Source of the DNA: Paenalicyclobacillus macrosporangiidus
Lineage (GTDB): Bacteria; Bacillota; Bacilli; Alicyclobacillales; Alicyclobacillaceae
NCBI RefSeq assembly: GCF_900116805.1
Contig: NZ_FPBV01000004.1
Location: 62,001-126,000, forward strand
DNA: 64,000 nucleotides
Reading direction: 5' to 3'
Positions 52,602 through 60,924 of the stretch are shown in pieces. The translations under genes and the position numbers were made by a program. The number at the start of each line of letters is the position of its first letter. Position 1 is the stretch's first letter. The notes beneath the pieces were generated by a model. The model searched no databases, was not told where the DNA came from, and saw only the letters and a list, made by a program, of their open reading frames with translations.

Positions 52602-54137
52602 TCAACCCGGTCCGGATGACGAACGCGTTTCGTGCGTCGAGGGTGACTCGTTCCTGAGGATGAGGGCAAGCACGACTCCGAGAGCACTCATACCCGCTAC
52701 GAGCCAGATCACATCGTGAAACCCGGATGTCGCCGCATCCGCGAGGTGATGCTGTACGGAGACTGGAAACCTCGATCCATCGATCGGAGGGCTTTGGCGA
52801 ACCAGACTGTCCGGAACAACCATGGACCCCAGCGCTTGCTGTATGCGCACGTGCTCACGCACCTGATACAACGTTACAATCAGAGCGATCCCGAGGGTGC
52901 CACAGATACGCTCCACAACGTTGAACAACGTGTTGCCGTCCGGTACCTTGGCCTCGGGCAGTGACTTGATGATGCCATTGAGGAGTGGTTGGATCACCAA
53001 CCCGATGGCGAATCCGCGACCGCAAAGAATCAGCGCCATGAGCAAGGGGGGAGTGGTCGCCGTCACCGTCAGAAGTCCCACGGTGCTGAGCGTAAGGAGG
53101 ACCATACCGAAAACGACGGTTCGACGCACGCCCCACCTGGACGGCAATCGATTGCCCAACACTGCGCCGATGCCGGTGATGAGTCCTTGCGGCAGCAGAG
53201 TCATTCCCGCCACCACTTCGGATCTGCCTTGAATCTCCTGCATGAACGCCGGCACCAGTAAGACAACTGCAAAGGTAACCACCGAGACGAGGGCTGCCAG
53301 CGTAAGTGCGAGAACCTGTTGCGGTTTCTGAAGGAGTGTCATGTCAATCATGGGATCCTCACGACGACTAGCCCATACCGCATAGGCAGCTATCAGCATG
53401 ACTCCAACCGTCCAGTAAGGCCATACAGACGAGAAGAACCATCCGGACTGAGGCCCCTTTGAGGCGCCGTAAGACAGTCCTGCCAAACCGATAGAGAGCA
53501 AAATGAACCCGGGTGCATCGAAGTGTGCCTTACCGCTCTCCTGATGGGCGAACGTGCCAGGCAAACGCTGTATTCCCATGATCGCCAGGATGCCAACGGG
53601 AACATTGACCAAAAAGATCGTTGACCAGCCTGCAACATGGACGAGAACGCCGCCTAGAGAGGGCCCAACCGCAGGCGCCAGGAAAAGGATCAGTCCGGCG
53701 GCAGCCGACATCTGATTCCCTACTGACCCCTTGCCTAGGAGCATGTTCATGGCCAAGGGTACGAGCGGAGCACCAAAGACACCCTGTACCACGCGGGCAC
53801 CAATCAGCGTCCATATACTCGGTGCAACTGCACAGAGCACGGATGACACCGTGAATCCTATCAAACTCAGCAGATAAATCTGCTTCGTGCCGAACCGTTT
53901 GGCCAAGTATGCTGTGCCGGTGAGCGCCATGCCCAATGCCAGTAAGTAAGCGCTCGCGACCCACTGAACGGTTGCCAGGGAGCTGTGCAGCGCCTTGGCC
54001 ATGTCTGGCAGAGCCACGTTCACGACACTGCTATCCAGCATGGACATAAAGGGACCGGCTAACAACCCGATCTGCACCATGACGCCAAGGCGTTCGGTCT
54101 CGGCGACGTGGGTATCCGCAATTTGGGTCTGGTTCAT
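52602..54137 (-). CDS. DHA2-family (EmrB/QacA) multidrug MFS transporter
   Basis: 511 residues, about 14 membrane segments. MFS motifs LDSSVVNVALPDMAKAL (motif D1 of DHA2) near residue 36, GARVVQGVFGAPLVPLAMNM and GWSTIFLVNVPVGILAIMG. Exports drugs or other hydrophobic compounds by proton antiport. The upstream tetR gene is 98 bp away on the same strand, with a TetR-type operator in between. Composition is somewhat less GC-rich than the flanking core genes. Confidence 0.9.
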   Translation of the reverse strand: MNQTQIADTHVAETERLGVMVQIGLLAGPFMSMLDSSVVNVALPDMAKALHSSLATVQWVASAYLLALGMALTGTAYLAKRFGTKQIYLLSLIGFTVSSVLCAVAPSIWTLIGARVVQGVFGAPLVPLAMNMLLGKGSVGNQMSAAAGLILFLAPAVGPSLGGVLVHVAGWSTIFLVNVPVGILAIMGIQRLPGTFAHQESGKAHFDAPGFILLSIGLAGLSYGASKGPQSGWFFSSVWPYWTVGVMLIAAYAVWASRREDPMIDMTLLQKPQQVLALTLAALVSVVTFAVVLLVPAFMQEIQGRSEVVAGMTLLPQGLITGIGAVLGNRLPSRWGVRRTVVFGMVLLTLSTVGLLTVTATTPPLLMALILCGRGFAIGLVIQPLLNGIIKSLPEAKVPDGNTLFNVVERICGTLGIALIVTLYQVREHVRIQQALGSMVVPDSLVRQSPPIDGSRFPVSVQHHLADAATSGFHDVIWLVAGMSALGVVLALILRNESPSTHETRSSSGPG

Positions 54138-54174
54138 CCCTCGATCTCCCTTCCATGATTGTCGAAGCTCATTA

Positions 54175-54194
54175 TTGACTGACCATACAGTCGA
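54175..54194. promoter_or_regulatory. TetR-type operator before the MFS gene
   Basis: TTGACTG-ACCATA-CAGTCGA, a 7-bp inverted repeat with one mismatch, 38 bp before the MFS start. It agrees with the second site at 54849-54868 in 16 of 20 bases, so both are probably bound by the linked TetR protein. Confidence 0.7.
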
Positions 54195-54235
54195 TATTTG
54201 GGCAAATGAAACATCGGCTCGTCACAGGACTCGCG

Positions 54236-54844
54236 TCACCTAGTCTGAGTAAACAGCCGTACCAGGCTGTCGGCAGTGGACACAGACGGCAGGGGCATTG
54301 CCATGGCCTTGGCAACGGCCAATCCTTGGATGCATGACCCCAACAGAAATGCCAAGTGTTCCGGATCTCCCTGGACAATCTCCCCGTCTTTTTGTCCGTC
54401 GGCGATGAATTGCGCGGCGATGGACCCGATCTCGGCGGCCAACGTCGAGACAACATGACGCGCCTCCTGAGGCACAGCGTCACTCACAAACGCCTGAAGA
54501 ACCACCATGAACACGTGCGGCTGCTCGGACAAACCGACGACCACCTGTTCAATTAACCATCGCAGCCGCTCGGCGGCGCTCCCAGGCAACCCAAACGCGT
54601 GCTGGTAGAGGTGAATGGTCCCCCGTACGGCCCTGTCGACAAGGGTGTTGAATATCTCTTCTTTCCCGCCGAAGTAGTGGTAGATCAGGCCCTTGCTCAC
54701 CCCCGCCGCAGAAGCGATGTCATCGACTCGCGTCCCGACAAACCCGTTCCGAGCGAATACTTTTGCTGCCGCCGCGAGAATTTGTTCCTTCCGCTCATCG
54801 CGAATCTGTTGGTTGACCTTCTCGGTGCGCGGGATAAGAACCAC
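54236..54844 (-). CDS. TetR-family transcriptional repressor
   Basis: About 202 residues. N-terminal HTH: RDERKEQILAAAAKVFARNG, then VDDIASAAGVSKGLIYHYFG (residues about 30-55); the C-terminal ligand domain is specific. It most likely represses itself and the downstream MFS exporter. GTG 54844 lies just after the operator; the frame is open to GTG 54877, which would place the operator inside the coding region. Confidence 0.9.
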   Translation of the reverse strand: MVLIPRTEKVNQQIRDERKEQILAAAAKVFARNGFVGTRVDDIASAAGVSKGLIYHYFGGKEEIFNTLVDRAVRGTIHLYQHAFGLPGSAAERLRWLIEQVVVGLSEQPHVFMVVLQAFVSDAVPQEARHVVSTLAAEIGSIAAQFIADGQKDGEIVQGDPEHLAFLLGSCIQGLAVAKAMAMPLPSVSTADSLVRLFTQTR

Positions 54845-54848
54845 CTCT

Positions 54849-54868
54849 TTGACTGAACGATAAGTCAA
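54849..54868. promoter_or_regulatory. TetR-type operator before tetR
   Basis: TTGACT-GAACGATA-AGTCAA, a perfect 6-bp inverted repeat directly at the tetR start, matching the site before the MFS gene. Supports autoregulation. Confidence 0.7.
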
Positions 54869-54956
54869 CGATAACACAATGCCAGCTGCAGATCAACAAA
54901 TCATTGTGCCCAACCGCTTGAGCCGGACCAAGAACCGGGTTCCCGTATGGATACGG

Positions 54957-54982
54957 TAAAAGCCCCGGACCGCCGGGGCTTT
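54957..54982 (-). terminator. rho-independent terminator
   Basis: AAAGCCCCGG-CGGT-CCGGGGCTTT on the minus strand followed by TTTACC, 13 bp after the DJ-1/PfpI stop. Confidence 0.88.
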
Positions 54983-54994
54983 CGGAATGTCGGG

Positions 54995-55522
54995 TCAAGC
55001 CTGCGTGACGGGCGCCCCCAGCTTGTTCAACGTTTCGCGGATAAACGCCGGTTCGTCCGCTGGCATCCGCGACGAAACGTAGTTGCCGTCGACCACCACT
55101 TCTTGATCGACGTAGTGGGCGCCTGCGTTGATCAAATCATCTTTTAATGGAGGATAGCATGTCAATGTCTTGCCCTTCGCAAGGCCTGCGCTGATCAAAA
55201 TTTGCGGCCCATGGCAGATGGCCGCAATCAGTTTGCCCTGACTGTCCATGTCCTTGACAAACTGCTGTATTTGTTTGTTCAGACGCAGGTTTTCCGGTGA
55301 CGATCCGCCCGGAATGACGACCGCGTCAAACTGATCCGCCTTCACTTCGTCGATGGAAGCGTCGGTCGTGTACGTCGCCTGTTTGTTCTTGCCTGTCAGT
55401 TGTTCACCTTTTTTCAGCCCGATGATAACCGTTTCGTGGCCCGCTCCTTTAATGGCTTCGTACGGTGCTTTCATCTCCGAGTCCTCGAATTCGTTGGCCA
55501 GCAGGAAAGCGACTCGCTTCAT
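54995..55522 (-). CDS. DJ-1/PfpI family protein (general stress type)
   Basis: 175 residues. Class I glutamine-amidotransferase-like fold: VAFLLANEFEDSEM holds the conserved Glu, and AAICHGPQILISAG the nucleophile Cys about 104 with His. PfpI/YfkM-type proteins are linked to stress and to repair or removal of glycated or carbonyl compounds. ATG follows AAAGGAG and overlaps the preceding small frame by 4 bp. First of three DJ-1 paralogues in 7 kb. Confidence 0.88.
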   Translation of the reverse strand: MKRVAFLLANEFEDSEMKAPYEAIKGAGHETVIIGLKKGEQLTGKNKQATYTTDASIDEVKADQFDAVVIPGGSSPENLRLNKQIQQFVKDMDSQGKLIAAICHGPQILISAGLAKGKTLTCYPPLKDDLINAGAHYVDQEVVVDGNYVSSRMPADEPAFIRETLNKLGAPVTQA

Positions 55523-55701
55523 CTCTGCTTAGCTCCTTTCAACAGTGATGATGTGAGGCCCATGCTGTACAGTACCCGTTTTTGGATTCCCTCAAACACA
55601 CAAGCGGCCACGATCAGACTGCCATTCGCACTCCATCCAGCACGCCGTCCTTTGCGCAACCTGCGCTCCACAGATCTTATCTCACGGTTCAATCGGTCCA
55701 C
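55519..55701 (-). CDS. possible 60-residue protein upstream of the DJ-1 gene
   Basis: Basic N-terminus (MDRLNREIRSVERRLRKGRR), a short hydrophobic stretch (SLIVAACVFEGI) and an end that overlaps the DJ-1 start as ATGA. The overlap suggests coupling, but no family or strong ribosome site was seen, so it may be a chance frame. Confidence 0.3.
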   Translation of the reverse strand: MDRLNREIRSVERRLRKGRRAGWSANGSLIVAACVFEGIQKRVLYSMGLTSSLLKGAKQR

Positions 55702-55766
55702 AGTCGCACCCTGGCGTGGCTGTGAAATGATACACTGAAGAAAACGACGGGGAGGAAATCCGAACC

Positions 55767-56096
55767 ATGAGTAAACTGAGCTTTCGTGTGAACCTGTCTC
55801 CAGGTGAAGCCTACAACAGGGTCCGTGAGGAGGAGGAAGCGGATCTGGTGCATGAGGAGTTCCATGACTTAGGGGATGGACGCGCGATTGGAACGTTGGT
55901 CTTCGAACGGTATTATTTCCGTACCAGTAACCGGGCGGCGCTCGTCGTCATCATCGACAACCTGAATGGGCAGACCGAGCTGCGCTCCATCGCGACAGGA
56001 AGTTCGGAAGGGCTGTTCTTCAAATTCGACTGGGGGGCCGCCAGCAGTTTTGCCAGCACGGTCGAACGCATTCTCAAAGACCACATCCAGGAATAG
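55767..56096 (+). CDS. DUF6054 protein
   Basis: 109 residues. Fits the DUF6054 pattern: LVHEEFHDLGDGRAIGTLVF, TSNRAALVVIIDN and TGSSEGLFFKFDWGAASSF. Function unknown. ATG lies behind a GGGGAGGAAATC-type site. Confidence 0.75.
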   Translation: MSKLSFRVNLSPGEAYNRVREEEEADLVHEEFHDLGDGRAIGTLVFERYYFRTSNRAALVVIIDNLNGQTELRSIATGSSEGLFFKFDWGAASSFASTVERILKDHIQE

Positions 56097-56154
56097 ACTC
56101 TCCGAAACACACCGACGAATACAGTCTGGAGGTGCAGAAGTTCAGTGAGCCACC

Positions 56155-56640
56155 TCACAACACCAGGTCCGTGTCCGGAGGTATGTATCCGAGGTGCCTG
56201 GTTATGGTCACAATTTGGCCCTTGTGGTGAAATTCGTGCGTGATGGTGTGCGTCAACAGCCCCAGCGGAGTTGTCGTGAACGGCTCGGCCTGCCAGCGCA
56301 CATGGTTCGACACGGGCTCAGTCCACCGCCCTTCAAACGTGCGGAGAAAATCGTGCACAAGCTCGTCTGCGCGTGCAAACCGATCCCGCACGGCACCGAG
56401 ATCCGCCCGCGCAATTTCCTCCTCCGGGACGAACGCTGGTTCCGTGCGCAGCCGTGCAAACGCCCCGAGCCAATACAAATAGCAGTCAGCCACGTGGAAG
56501 TGCGTGCGCAGGATGCTGCCGTAGCCGAAATTGGGCAGCTCGGTCCGGAGATGATGAAGAGGAATGCCATCCAAGAACTGAAACAAGGACTGCCTGGTCT
56601 TCTGAATGAGATCGTATTGCTGTTCCAACAGGCTTTTCAT
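56155..56640 (-). CDS. DinB/YfiT-fold metal-binding protein
   Basis: 161 residues. Four-helix DinB fold with the metal histidines spread as HFHVADCYLYW in helix 2 and THEFHHKGQIVTITRHLGY at the C-terminus. Family members include bacillithiol S-transferases (BstA), so thiol conjugation is possible in this bshC-bearing genome. ATG 56640 follows GGGGGGAGGACGGCG. Confidence 0.85.
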   Translation of the reverse strand: MKSLLEQQYDLIQKTRQSLFQFLDGIPLHHLRTELPNFGYGSILRTHFHVADCYLYWLGAFARLRTEPAFVPEEEIARADLGAVRDRFARADELVHDFLRTFEGRWTEPVSNHVRWQAEPFTTTPLGLLTHTITHEFHHKGQIVTITRHLGYIPPDTDLVL

Positions 56641-56744
56641 CGCCGTCCTCCCCCCTACCAGAACCCATCTCATCCCGTCGGTCGACGCGTACAAGCGTCT
56701 CAGCACATCCCTGACGGCCTGTGAAATTCCTCATGCCCCCCCGT

Positions 56745-57365
56745 CTATGCACGGGCTTCTCCGCCGCGCTCCGGCTGCCAGTCGTACTCCATCCGGCGTG
56801 CGGCCGTCTGCGCGACCTCCACTCCGCAGATCTTGGCCACAATGTGCAGCGCCATGTCGATCCCGGCGGAAATCCCGCCCGAAGTGATGATGCGCCCTTC
56901 GTCCACATAGCGGACATCCCGGCGCACGGTGACGCCCGGAAACTCCCTGGCGAACCGGTCTAAGCTTGCCCAATGTGTGGTTGCCTTCTTTCCATTGAGC
57001 AGCCCGGCCTTGGCGAGCAGGAAAGCACCCGTACATACGGATGCCAGGATAGACACCCGAGCCTCCCGTCCTTTTATCCATTCGATCACGCTTGGATTGT
57101 GCACCTCCCGTTCACGCGCTCCCGGCCCCCCAGGAATCACCAAGACATCGAACTCTGGTGCATTCCCAAACCCATAATCCGTTTGAACCTTCAATCCGTT
57201 ACGGGCATGGATGAGTTGTCCGTTTTCCGAAACCGTGCTCACAAGAAATGGTCGAACAGAGCCATTCGGCAACTGGCTGACCGAAAACACCTCAAACGGT
57301 CCGGCAAAGTCCAGCACTTCCACCTCATCGAAAAGAAGTATTCCTACGGTAACTGACCGATCCAT
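56745..57365 (-). CDS. DJ-1/PfpI family protein (isonitrile hydratase-like)
   Basis: 206 residues. VGILLFDEVEVLDFAGPFEV carries the conserved Glu, SVCTGAFLLAKAGLLNGK the nucleophile Cys, and TTHWASLDRFAREFPGV is typical of the subgroup that includes isonitrile hydratase and the N-terminal part of GlxA-type regulators. No DNA-binding domain follows, so it is the enzyme-like form. Substrate unknown. Confidence 0.87.
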   Translation of the reverse strand: MDRSVTVGILLFDEVEVLDFAGPFEVFSVSQLPNGSVRPFLVSTVSENGQLIHARNGLKVQTDYGFGNAPEFDVLVIPGGPGAREREVHNPSVIEWIKGREARVSILASVCTGAFLLAKAGLLNGKKATTHWASLDRFAREFPGVTVRRDVRYVDEGRIITSGGISAGIDMALHIVAKICGVEVAQTAARRMEYDWQPERGGEARA

Positions 57366-57448
57366 TGAAGCCTCTCCCGCTACCTCAGATGCTTTACAAA
57401 GTTCATTGCGATTGTACCAGCCCCTGCCCGCATCGAGGACTTCGCCAT

Positions 57449-57982
57449 CTACAATTCCGTTCCACCATTCTGTCGGCTGGGTCCGAGCTGTAAAAGATAT
57501 ATCACGTAATCTGTCGGAACACCAGAGAAACCCTGTTGCCGTAACATGGCCGTGATATTACCGCGGTGGTACGTTCCGTGGTTTACGACGTGTTGCACGA
57601 TATCGCAGTAACGAACTCTCATTGACCCGAGAGAAGGGTGGGCATACAGTGAAAAGTCCTCCATGTCCTGCATCTCAAAAAACGCCCGATACCGTTCCTG
57701 TACCGCATCGAACATTGCACTCATCGATTCAAGGTCTTGATCTTCGATTTGCTCCTTCAGCAATTTCCGTGACGCCATGATTTCCTCAGTACTTACGCCG
57801 GACATGGCCAGTAACCAGACATTGTCCACCACATACATATGTGCGATGGTCTCGGCGATGGAAGAGAACACGCTTTGCACTTCCTTGCGAAACACTTCGA
57901 CAGGCAATTGCCGTAAGTGCTCGAACGTCCTATCATTCGCCCATACATGGTACTCGTACAATTGGACGGATGGATGCGTCAT
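57449..57982 (-). CDS. DinB/YfiT-fold metal-binding protein
   Basis: 177 residues. DinB fold with EYHVWANDRTFEHLRQLP at the start, AHMYVVDNVWL in helix 2 and VVNHGTYHRGNITAMLRQQG, giving a three-His metal site. It is similar in layout to the paralogue at 56155, with low identity. ATG 57982 is 10 nt from AAGGAGG; ATG 57991 is too close. Confidence 0.87.
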   Translation of the reverse strand: MTHPSVQLYEYHVWANDRTFEHLRQLPVEVFRKEVQSVFSSIAETIAHMYVVDNVWLLAMSGVSTEEIMASRKLLKEQIEDQDLESMSAMFDAVQERYRAFFEMQDMEDFSLYAHPSLGSMRVRYCDIVQHVVNHGTYHRGNITAMLRQQGFSGVPTDYVIYLLQLGPSRQNGGTEL

Positions 57983-58087
57983 TTCTCCCATGCCTCCTTG
58001 GCCACATTTCACGCTTGAACGGTGGCCCACCGCACTTTCACCAACTTTACGGCTCAACACAATGGATCTGTCGTCCCCCCCACCTTG

Positions 58088-58471
58088 TCAGTGGATGGGA
58101 ACCTCGCTCTGGACGGCCAACGTGTTGCCTTCCGAGTCGCGGAAAAAAGCCATCCACACCGCCACGTTGCCGAGACGGCCCACTTCGTGAGGCGCACCGA
58201 GCAGTTCTACACCGCGGGACGTCAGGGTGCCGCTAGCCTCATGGATGTCTCGGACCTGGAAGTAGATGACGGACGACGGGTGATCGAACTCTGGGCGTTC
58301 CGGAACACTCAGGTAAAGACGCAGATCGCCGCACGCGAAGAACGCCATGTTCGGCCCCTGCCAGATCAAGGGCAGTTCCAACGTGTCACGGTAAAAGACG
58401 ACCGCACGTTGGAGATCGTGGACGTTGACGGAGATTTGGCCTACCTTTTCGATGTTCAATTCAGATGGCAT
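58088..58471 (-). CDS. VOC/glyoxalase-fold protein
   Basis: 127 residues. Two beta-alpha-beta-beta-beta modules: VGQISVNVHDLQRAVVFYRD, then VIYFQVRDIHEASGTLTSRG, and an end AFFRDSEGNTLAVQSEVP with the typical Glu-side metal residue. FosB, glyoxalase I and dioxygenases share this fold; the substrate cannot be read. Near two DinB proteins and three DJ-1 proteins. Confidence 0.85.
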   Translation of the reverse strand: MPSELNIEKVGQISVNVHDLQRAVVFYRDTLELPLIWQGPNMAFFACGDLRLYLSVPERPEFDHPSSVIYFQVRDIHEASGTLTSRGVELLGAPHEVGRLGNVAVWMAFFRDSEGNTLAVQSEVPIH

Positions 58472-58569
58472 ACTTGGTCCTCCTCTGGTCGGGACTCATC
58501 TCATCATCCCTCGTCTGGCACCATGCCGTTGTGCCCGCTGGGCCCGTGACGCGAGCTGAAATGCCCGTG

Positions 58570-59595
58570 TTACAAAATCTTCACGTTTGCTCCCACGCCC
58601 GTGCTCTCGTTGAACAACAAGTCCACCATGATTCGATCCGGTCGGACGTTTTCGCCCCTTGCCACCATCTCCGCGACGGCGTCGACCAAGTCTTGCTGTG
58701 TCAGATGAACCCCATGACGCCCCCAAATCCGTGCGTCGGCCGCGAACACCCCCGGGTCCCGTTCGAACTGTAAATCGACGGCTACCTGCTGCGGGGTACA
58801 CCCCTCCCGGCGCGCGATGAACTCACAACACGCATCCACCACGTCCTGCTCGGTCAGATTGACGTATCGCGGATCGGACGTTCCTCCCGGATGTACGATG
58901 ATGGGCTCGTCGTACCTGCGACGACGCCGGCCGAATGCCCGGAACAAGCGGACCAGAAGCCAGATGACGAAGCCCAGCAACAGGATGTCGACGATGGTGC
59001 CCACAATGGACGTACCAGGGCTATAGCCGGGTCCACCCCATCCGGGTCCAGCGTATCCCGGACCTGCCGGGTAATAGCCTCCGCCGAAGCCCCATCCAAA
59101 TGGATGGAGCATGCTTCCAAGTACGAATCCGCCGAGGAACGACCCAAAGTGACCACCGTAGGAGCGCGCGCCACTCCCGGTGTACACGGGGTTCGAACCG
59201 GATCGACTGCTGTAGGAAGGCGCCGTATACCCGGAGTGGTACGTCCCTGAACCGGATGACGGTGTGCCCGACCCTGAGCTCGGTGGCGATGCAGTGCCGC
59301 TCGACGACGAGGACCCAGAATAGGACTTCGGTCCTGAACTGTACGATCCGCTCGACGCTGACTTGGAACCCAAACTGGTACTATAGGACGGCGACAGTGC
59401 GCTACTGGATGACCCACTGGATGGCGATGGTTTGTACCCGGAATAGGACCCGGCCGACGATCCGAAGGACGCATGGTACGAGGAACTCGAGCTGCCTCGA
59501 ATTGAACTACCGCCAAGCCCTTGTGCCAGCGCGGCGGTTGGCGTGGCTGTGACCATCGCCAAGGATACGAGGAACACCAGGATGCTCTTTTTCAC
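58570..59595 (-). CDS. secreted/membrane Ser-rich protein with duplicated DUF2653-like domain
   Basis: 341 residues. Signal peptide (1-25, cleaved after ALA), a long Ser/Gly/Tyr-rich region (26-150), a Gly-rich hydrophobic part, one membrane helix (about 200-220, IVDILLLGFVIWLLVRLF), an Arg cluster, then two copies of a small domain: LTEQDVVDACCEFIARREG and LTQQDLVDAVAEMVARGEN, each ending in VDL-F. The repeats resemble DUF2653 (YxcD). Probably the Ser-rich part is outside and the two domains inside the cell. Function unknown. Confidence 0.75.
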   Translation of the reverse strand: MKKSILVFLVSLAMVTATPTAALAQGLGGSSIRGSSSSSYHASFGSSAGSYSGYKPSPSSGSSSSALSPSYSTSLGSKSASSGSYSSGPKSYSGSSSSSGTASPPSSGSGTPSSGSGTYHSGYTAPSYSSRSGSNPVYTGSGARSYGGHFGSFLGGFVLGSMLHPFGWGFGGGYYPAGPGYAGPGWGGPGYSPGTSIVGTIVDILLLGFVIWLLVRLFRAFGRRRRRYDEPIIVHPGGTSDPRYVNLTEQDVVDACCEFIARREGCTPQQVAVDLQFERDPGVFAADARIWGRHGVHLTQQDLVDAVAEMVARGENVRPDRIMVDLLFNESTGVGANVKIL

Positions 59596-59882
59596 GAGCT
59601 ATTCTCCTTAACATAAAAATTCAAATGACATCGTTTGCGCCCAACCATGCCGGACGACCTGCATGATCATCATATATGACGCGGCAGTTGGCGAAAAGTT
59701 ACATCTGTAACCTAGACAACTGTACTCCAGCCTTCTTTGAGTTGCTCGTTCATCCACTCAACACCGGTCACGGAAGTCTCCCTTCGTCACATGTGATTCG
59801 GTCCTTCCACCCGTTTATCCTCCGACCGCTTGGCAATACTGTGGACAATATGACTTGTGCACATCGGACCGGAGGGAAAAAG

Positions 59883-60005
59883 ATGTCTCGTGACAAAAGG
59901 AAAGAGCCGATGATAGATTTCCTCCTTCGTCATGACCCTGGCATTTGTGGACGCTGTGAGAGACTTCGTAGTAGAATGGAATCGAGGAGGCGACTCCAAT
60001 GCTGA
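59883..60005 (+). CDS. 40-residue protein with CxxC
   Basis: MSRDKRKEPMIDFLLRHDPG followed by ICGRCERL, a CxxC pair that may bind zinc. ATG 59883 follows GGAGGGAAAAAG, a strong ribosome site. The 3' end overlaps the next gene by 7 bp. No family known. The longer frame starting at 59676 has no support. Confidence 0.55.
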   Translation: MSRDKRKEPMIDFLLRHDPGICGRCERLRSRMESRRRLQC

Positions 60006-60175
60006 ACCTGAACAAGGCGCGCAACAAGGAGACGTCCGGCGGAGCCAAAGCGTTGTCCGGCAGTGTCCTCGGCCGAGTGGTCCTGAAGGACGTGAACGTC
60101 AAGCCCGCAAAACGAGGCCGCCTGATGTTCATTCACACAGATCGAGGCACGAAGAAAATTCGTATCCCCGAGTAA
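59999..60175 (+). CDS. 58-residue basic protein
   Basis: Starts MLNLNKARNKETSGGAKALS and ends RLMFIHTDRGTKKIRIPE; basic, with a beta-strand-like second half (VLGRVVLKDVNV). ATG 59999 follows GAGGAGGCGACTCC and overlaps the upstream gene, so translation is probably coupled. No family known. Confidence 0.6.
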   Translation: MLNLNKARNKETSGGAKALSGSVLGRVVLKDVNVKPAKRGRLMFIHTDRGTKKIRIPE

Positions 60176-60339
60176 GTCAGTACTTGGTACAACCGATGGA
60201 CGTCGGCTGTTCCTCAATAATCGTTTGCCCAGTCCAATCCGTGGTATAGTGACTACGAATCCCGCTCATGCCCCGGCCGTAAGCCGCCGTGACGGATTCC
60301 TCGTATCACCCATTCATGCCCGTAAGGAGAGGGTTTCCC

Positions 60340-60804
60340 ATGTCTTCTCTGTTGGACCAGGTCACCGCGGCGCTCAAAGAATTGGACTGGCCATACACCT
60401 TGCTCGATTCCGGAAGAGGCGTCCGGCTGGCATTGCAAACAGAACGGGGCGTGTTGGAGGGCGTCGTCACCCTTTATGACGATCGCAAATTCATCGTGTT
60501 CTCCTGTCGATCCCCGGTTCGAGCACCTGCGGAGAAACAGGCGGCCGTAGCGGATCTCCTCAACCGGCTCAACTATGCCCTGCTCATCGGAAATTTCGAA
60601 ATGGACCCGCGCGATGGCGAGATCTATACCCGGACCAGCGTCGACGTGGAGTTCGTGGAGGTCAATTCGAAATTTATCAACAACCTGATCATGGCCGGGT
60701 TTCGCATCATGGACATGCACTTGCCTGTCCTGATGAACGTCCTGTTCGGCGACCTATCGCCAGAGGAAGCCATTGCCCGTGCGCAGGCCCAGTCCCAGAA
60801 CTGA
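60340..60804 (+). CDS. YbjN-domain protein
   Basis: 154 residues. YbjN/type III chaperone-like fold: LDQVTAALKELDWPYTLLDS, then RLNYALLIGNFEMDPRDGEI and FVEVNSKFINNLIMAGFRIM. Function unknown; in enterobacteria YbjN affects stress responses. ATG 60340 follows AAGGAGAGG; the frame opens at 60289. Confidence 0.8.
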   Translation: MSSLLDQVTAALKELDWPYTLLDSGRGVRLALQTERGVLEGVVTLYDDRKFIVFSCRSPVRAPAEKQAAVADLLNRLNYALLIGNFEMDPRDGEIYTRTSVDVEFVEVNSKFINNLIMAGFRIMDMHLPVLMNVLFGDLSPEEAIARAQAQSQN

Positions 60805-60867
60805 CCTCCGCGCGGTGCGGGGAACATCCCCCCTGCAGCCCCTGCCGGCCAGGATGGTGCCAGACGA

Positions 60868-60910
60868 GAGCCGCCCACCCGCCCGGGACACCGGGCCGAG
60901 TGGGCGGCTC
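60868..60910. terminator. hairpin between convergent genes
   Basis: Perfect 11-bp stem GAGCCGCCCAC with GTGGGCGGCTC, holding a nested CCCGG-ACA-CCGGG helix. No T-run. It lies between the YbjN-domain gene and the third DJ-1 gene. Confidence 0.45.
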
Positions 60911-60924
60911 CATCATGTTCCCGA

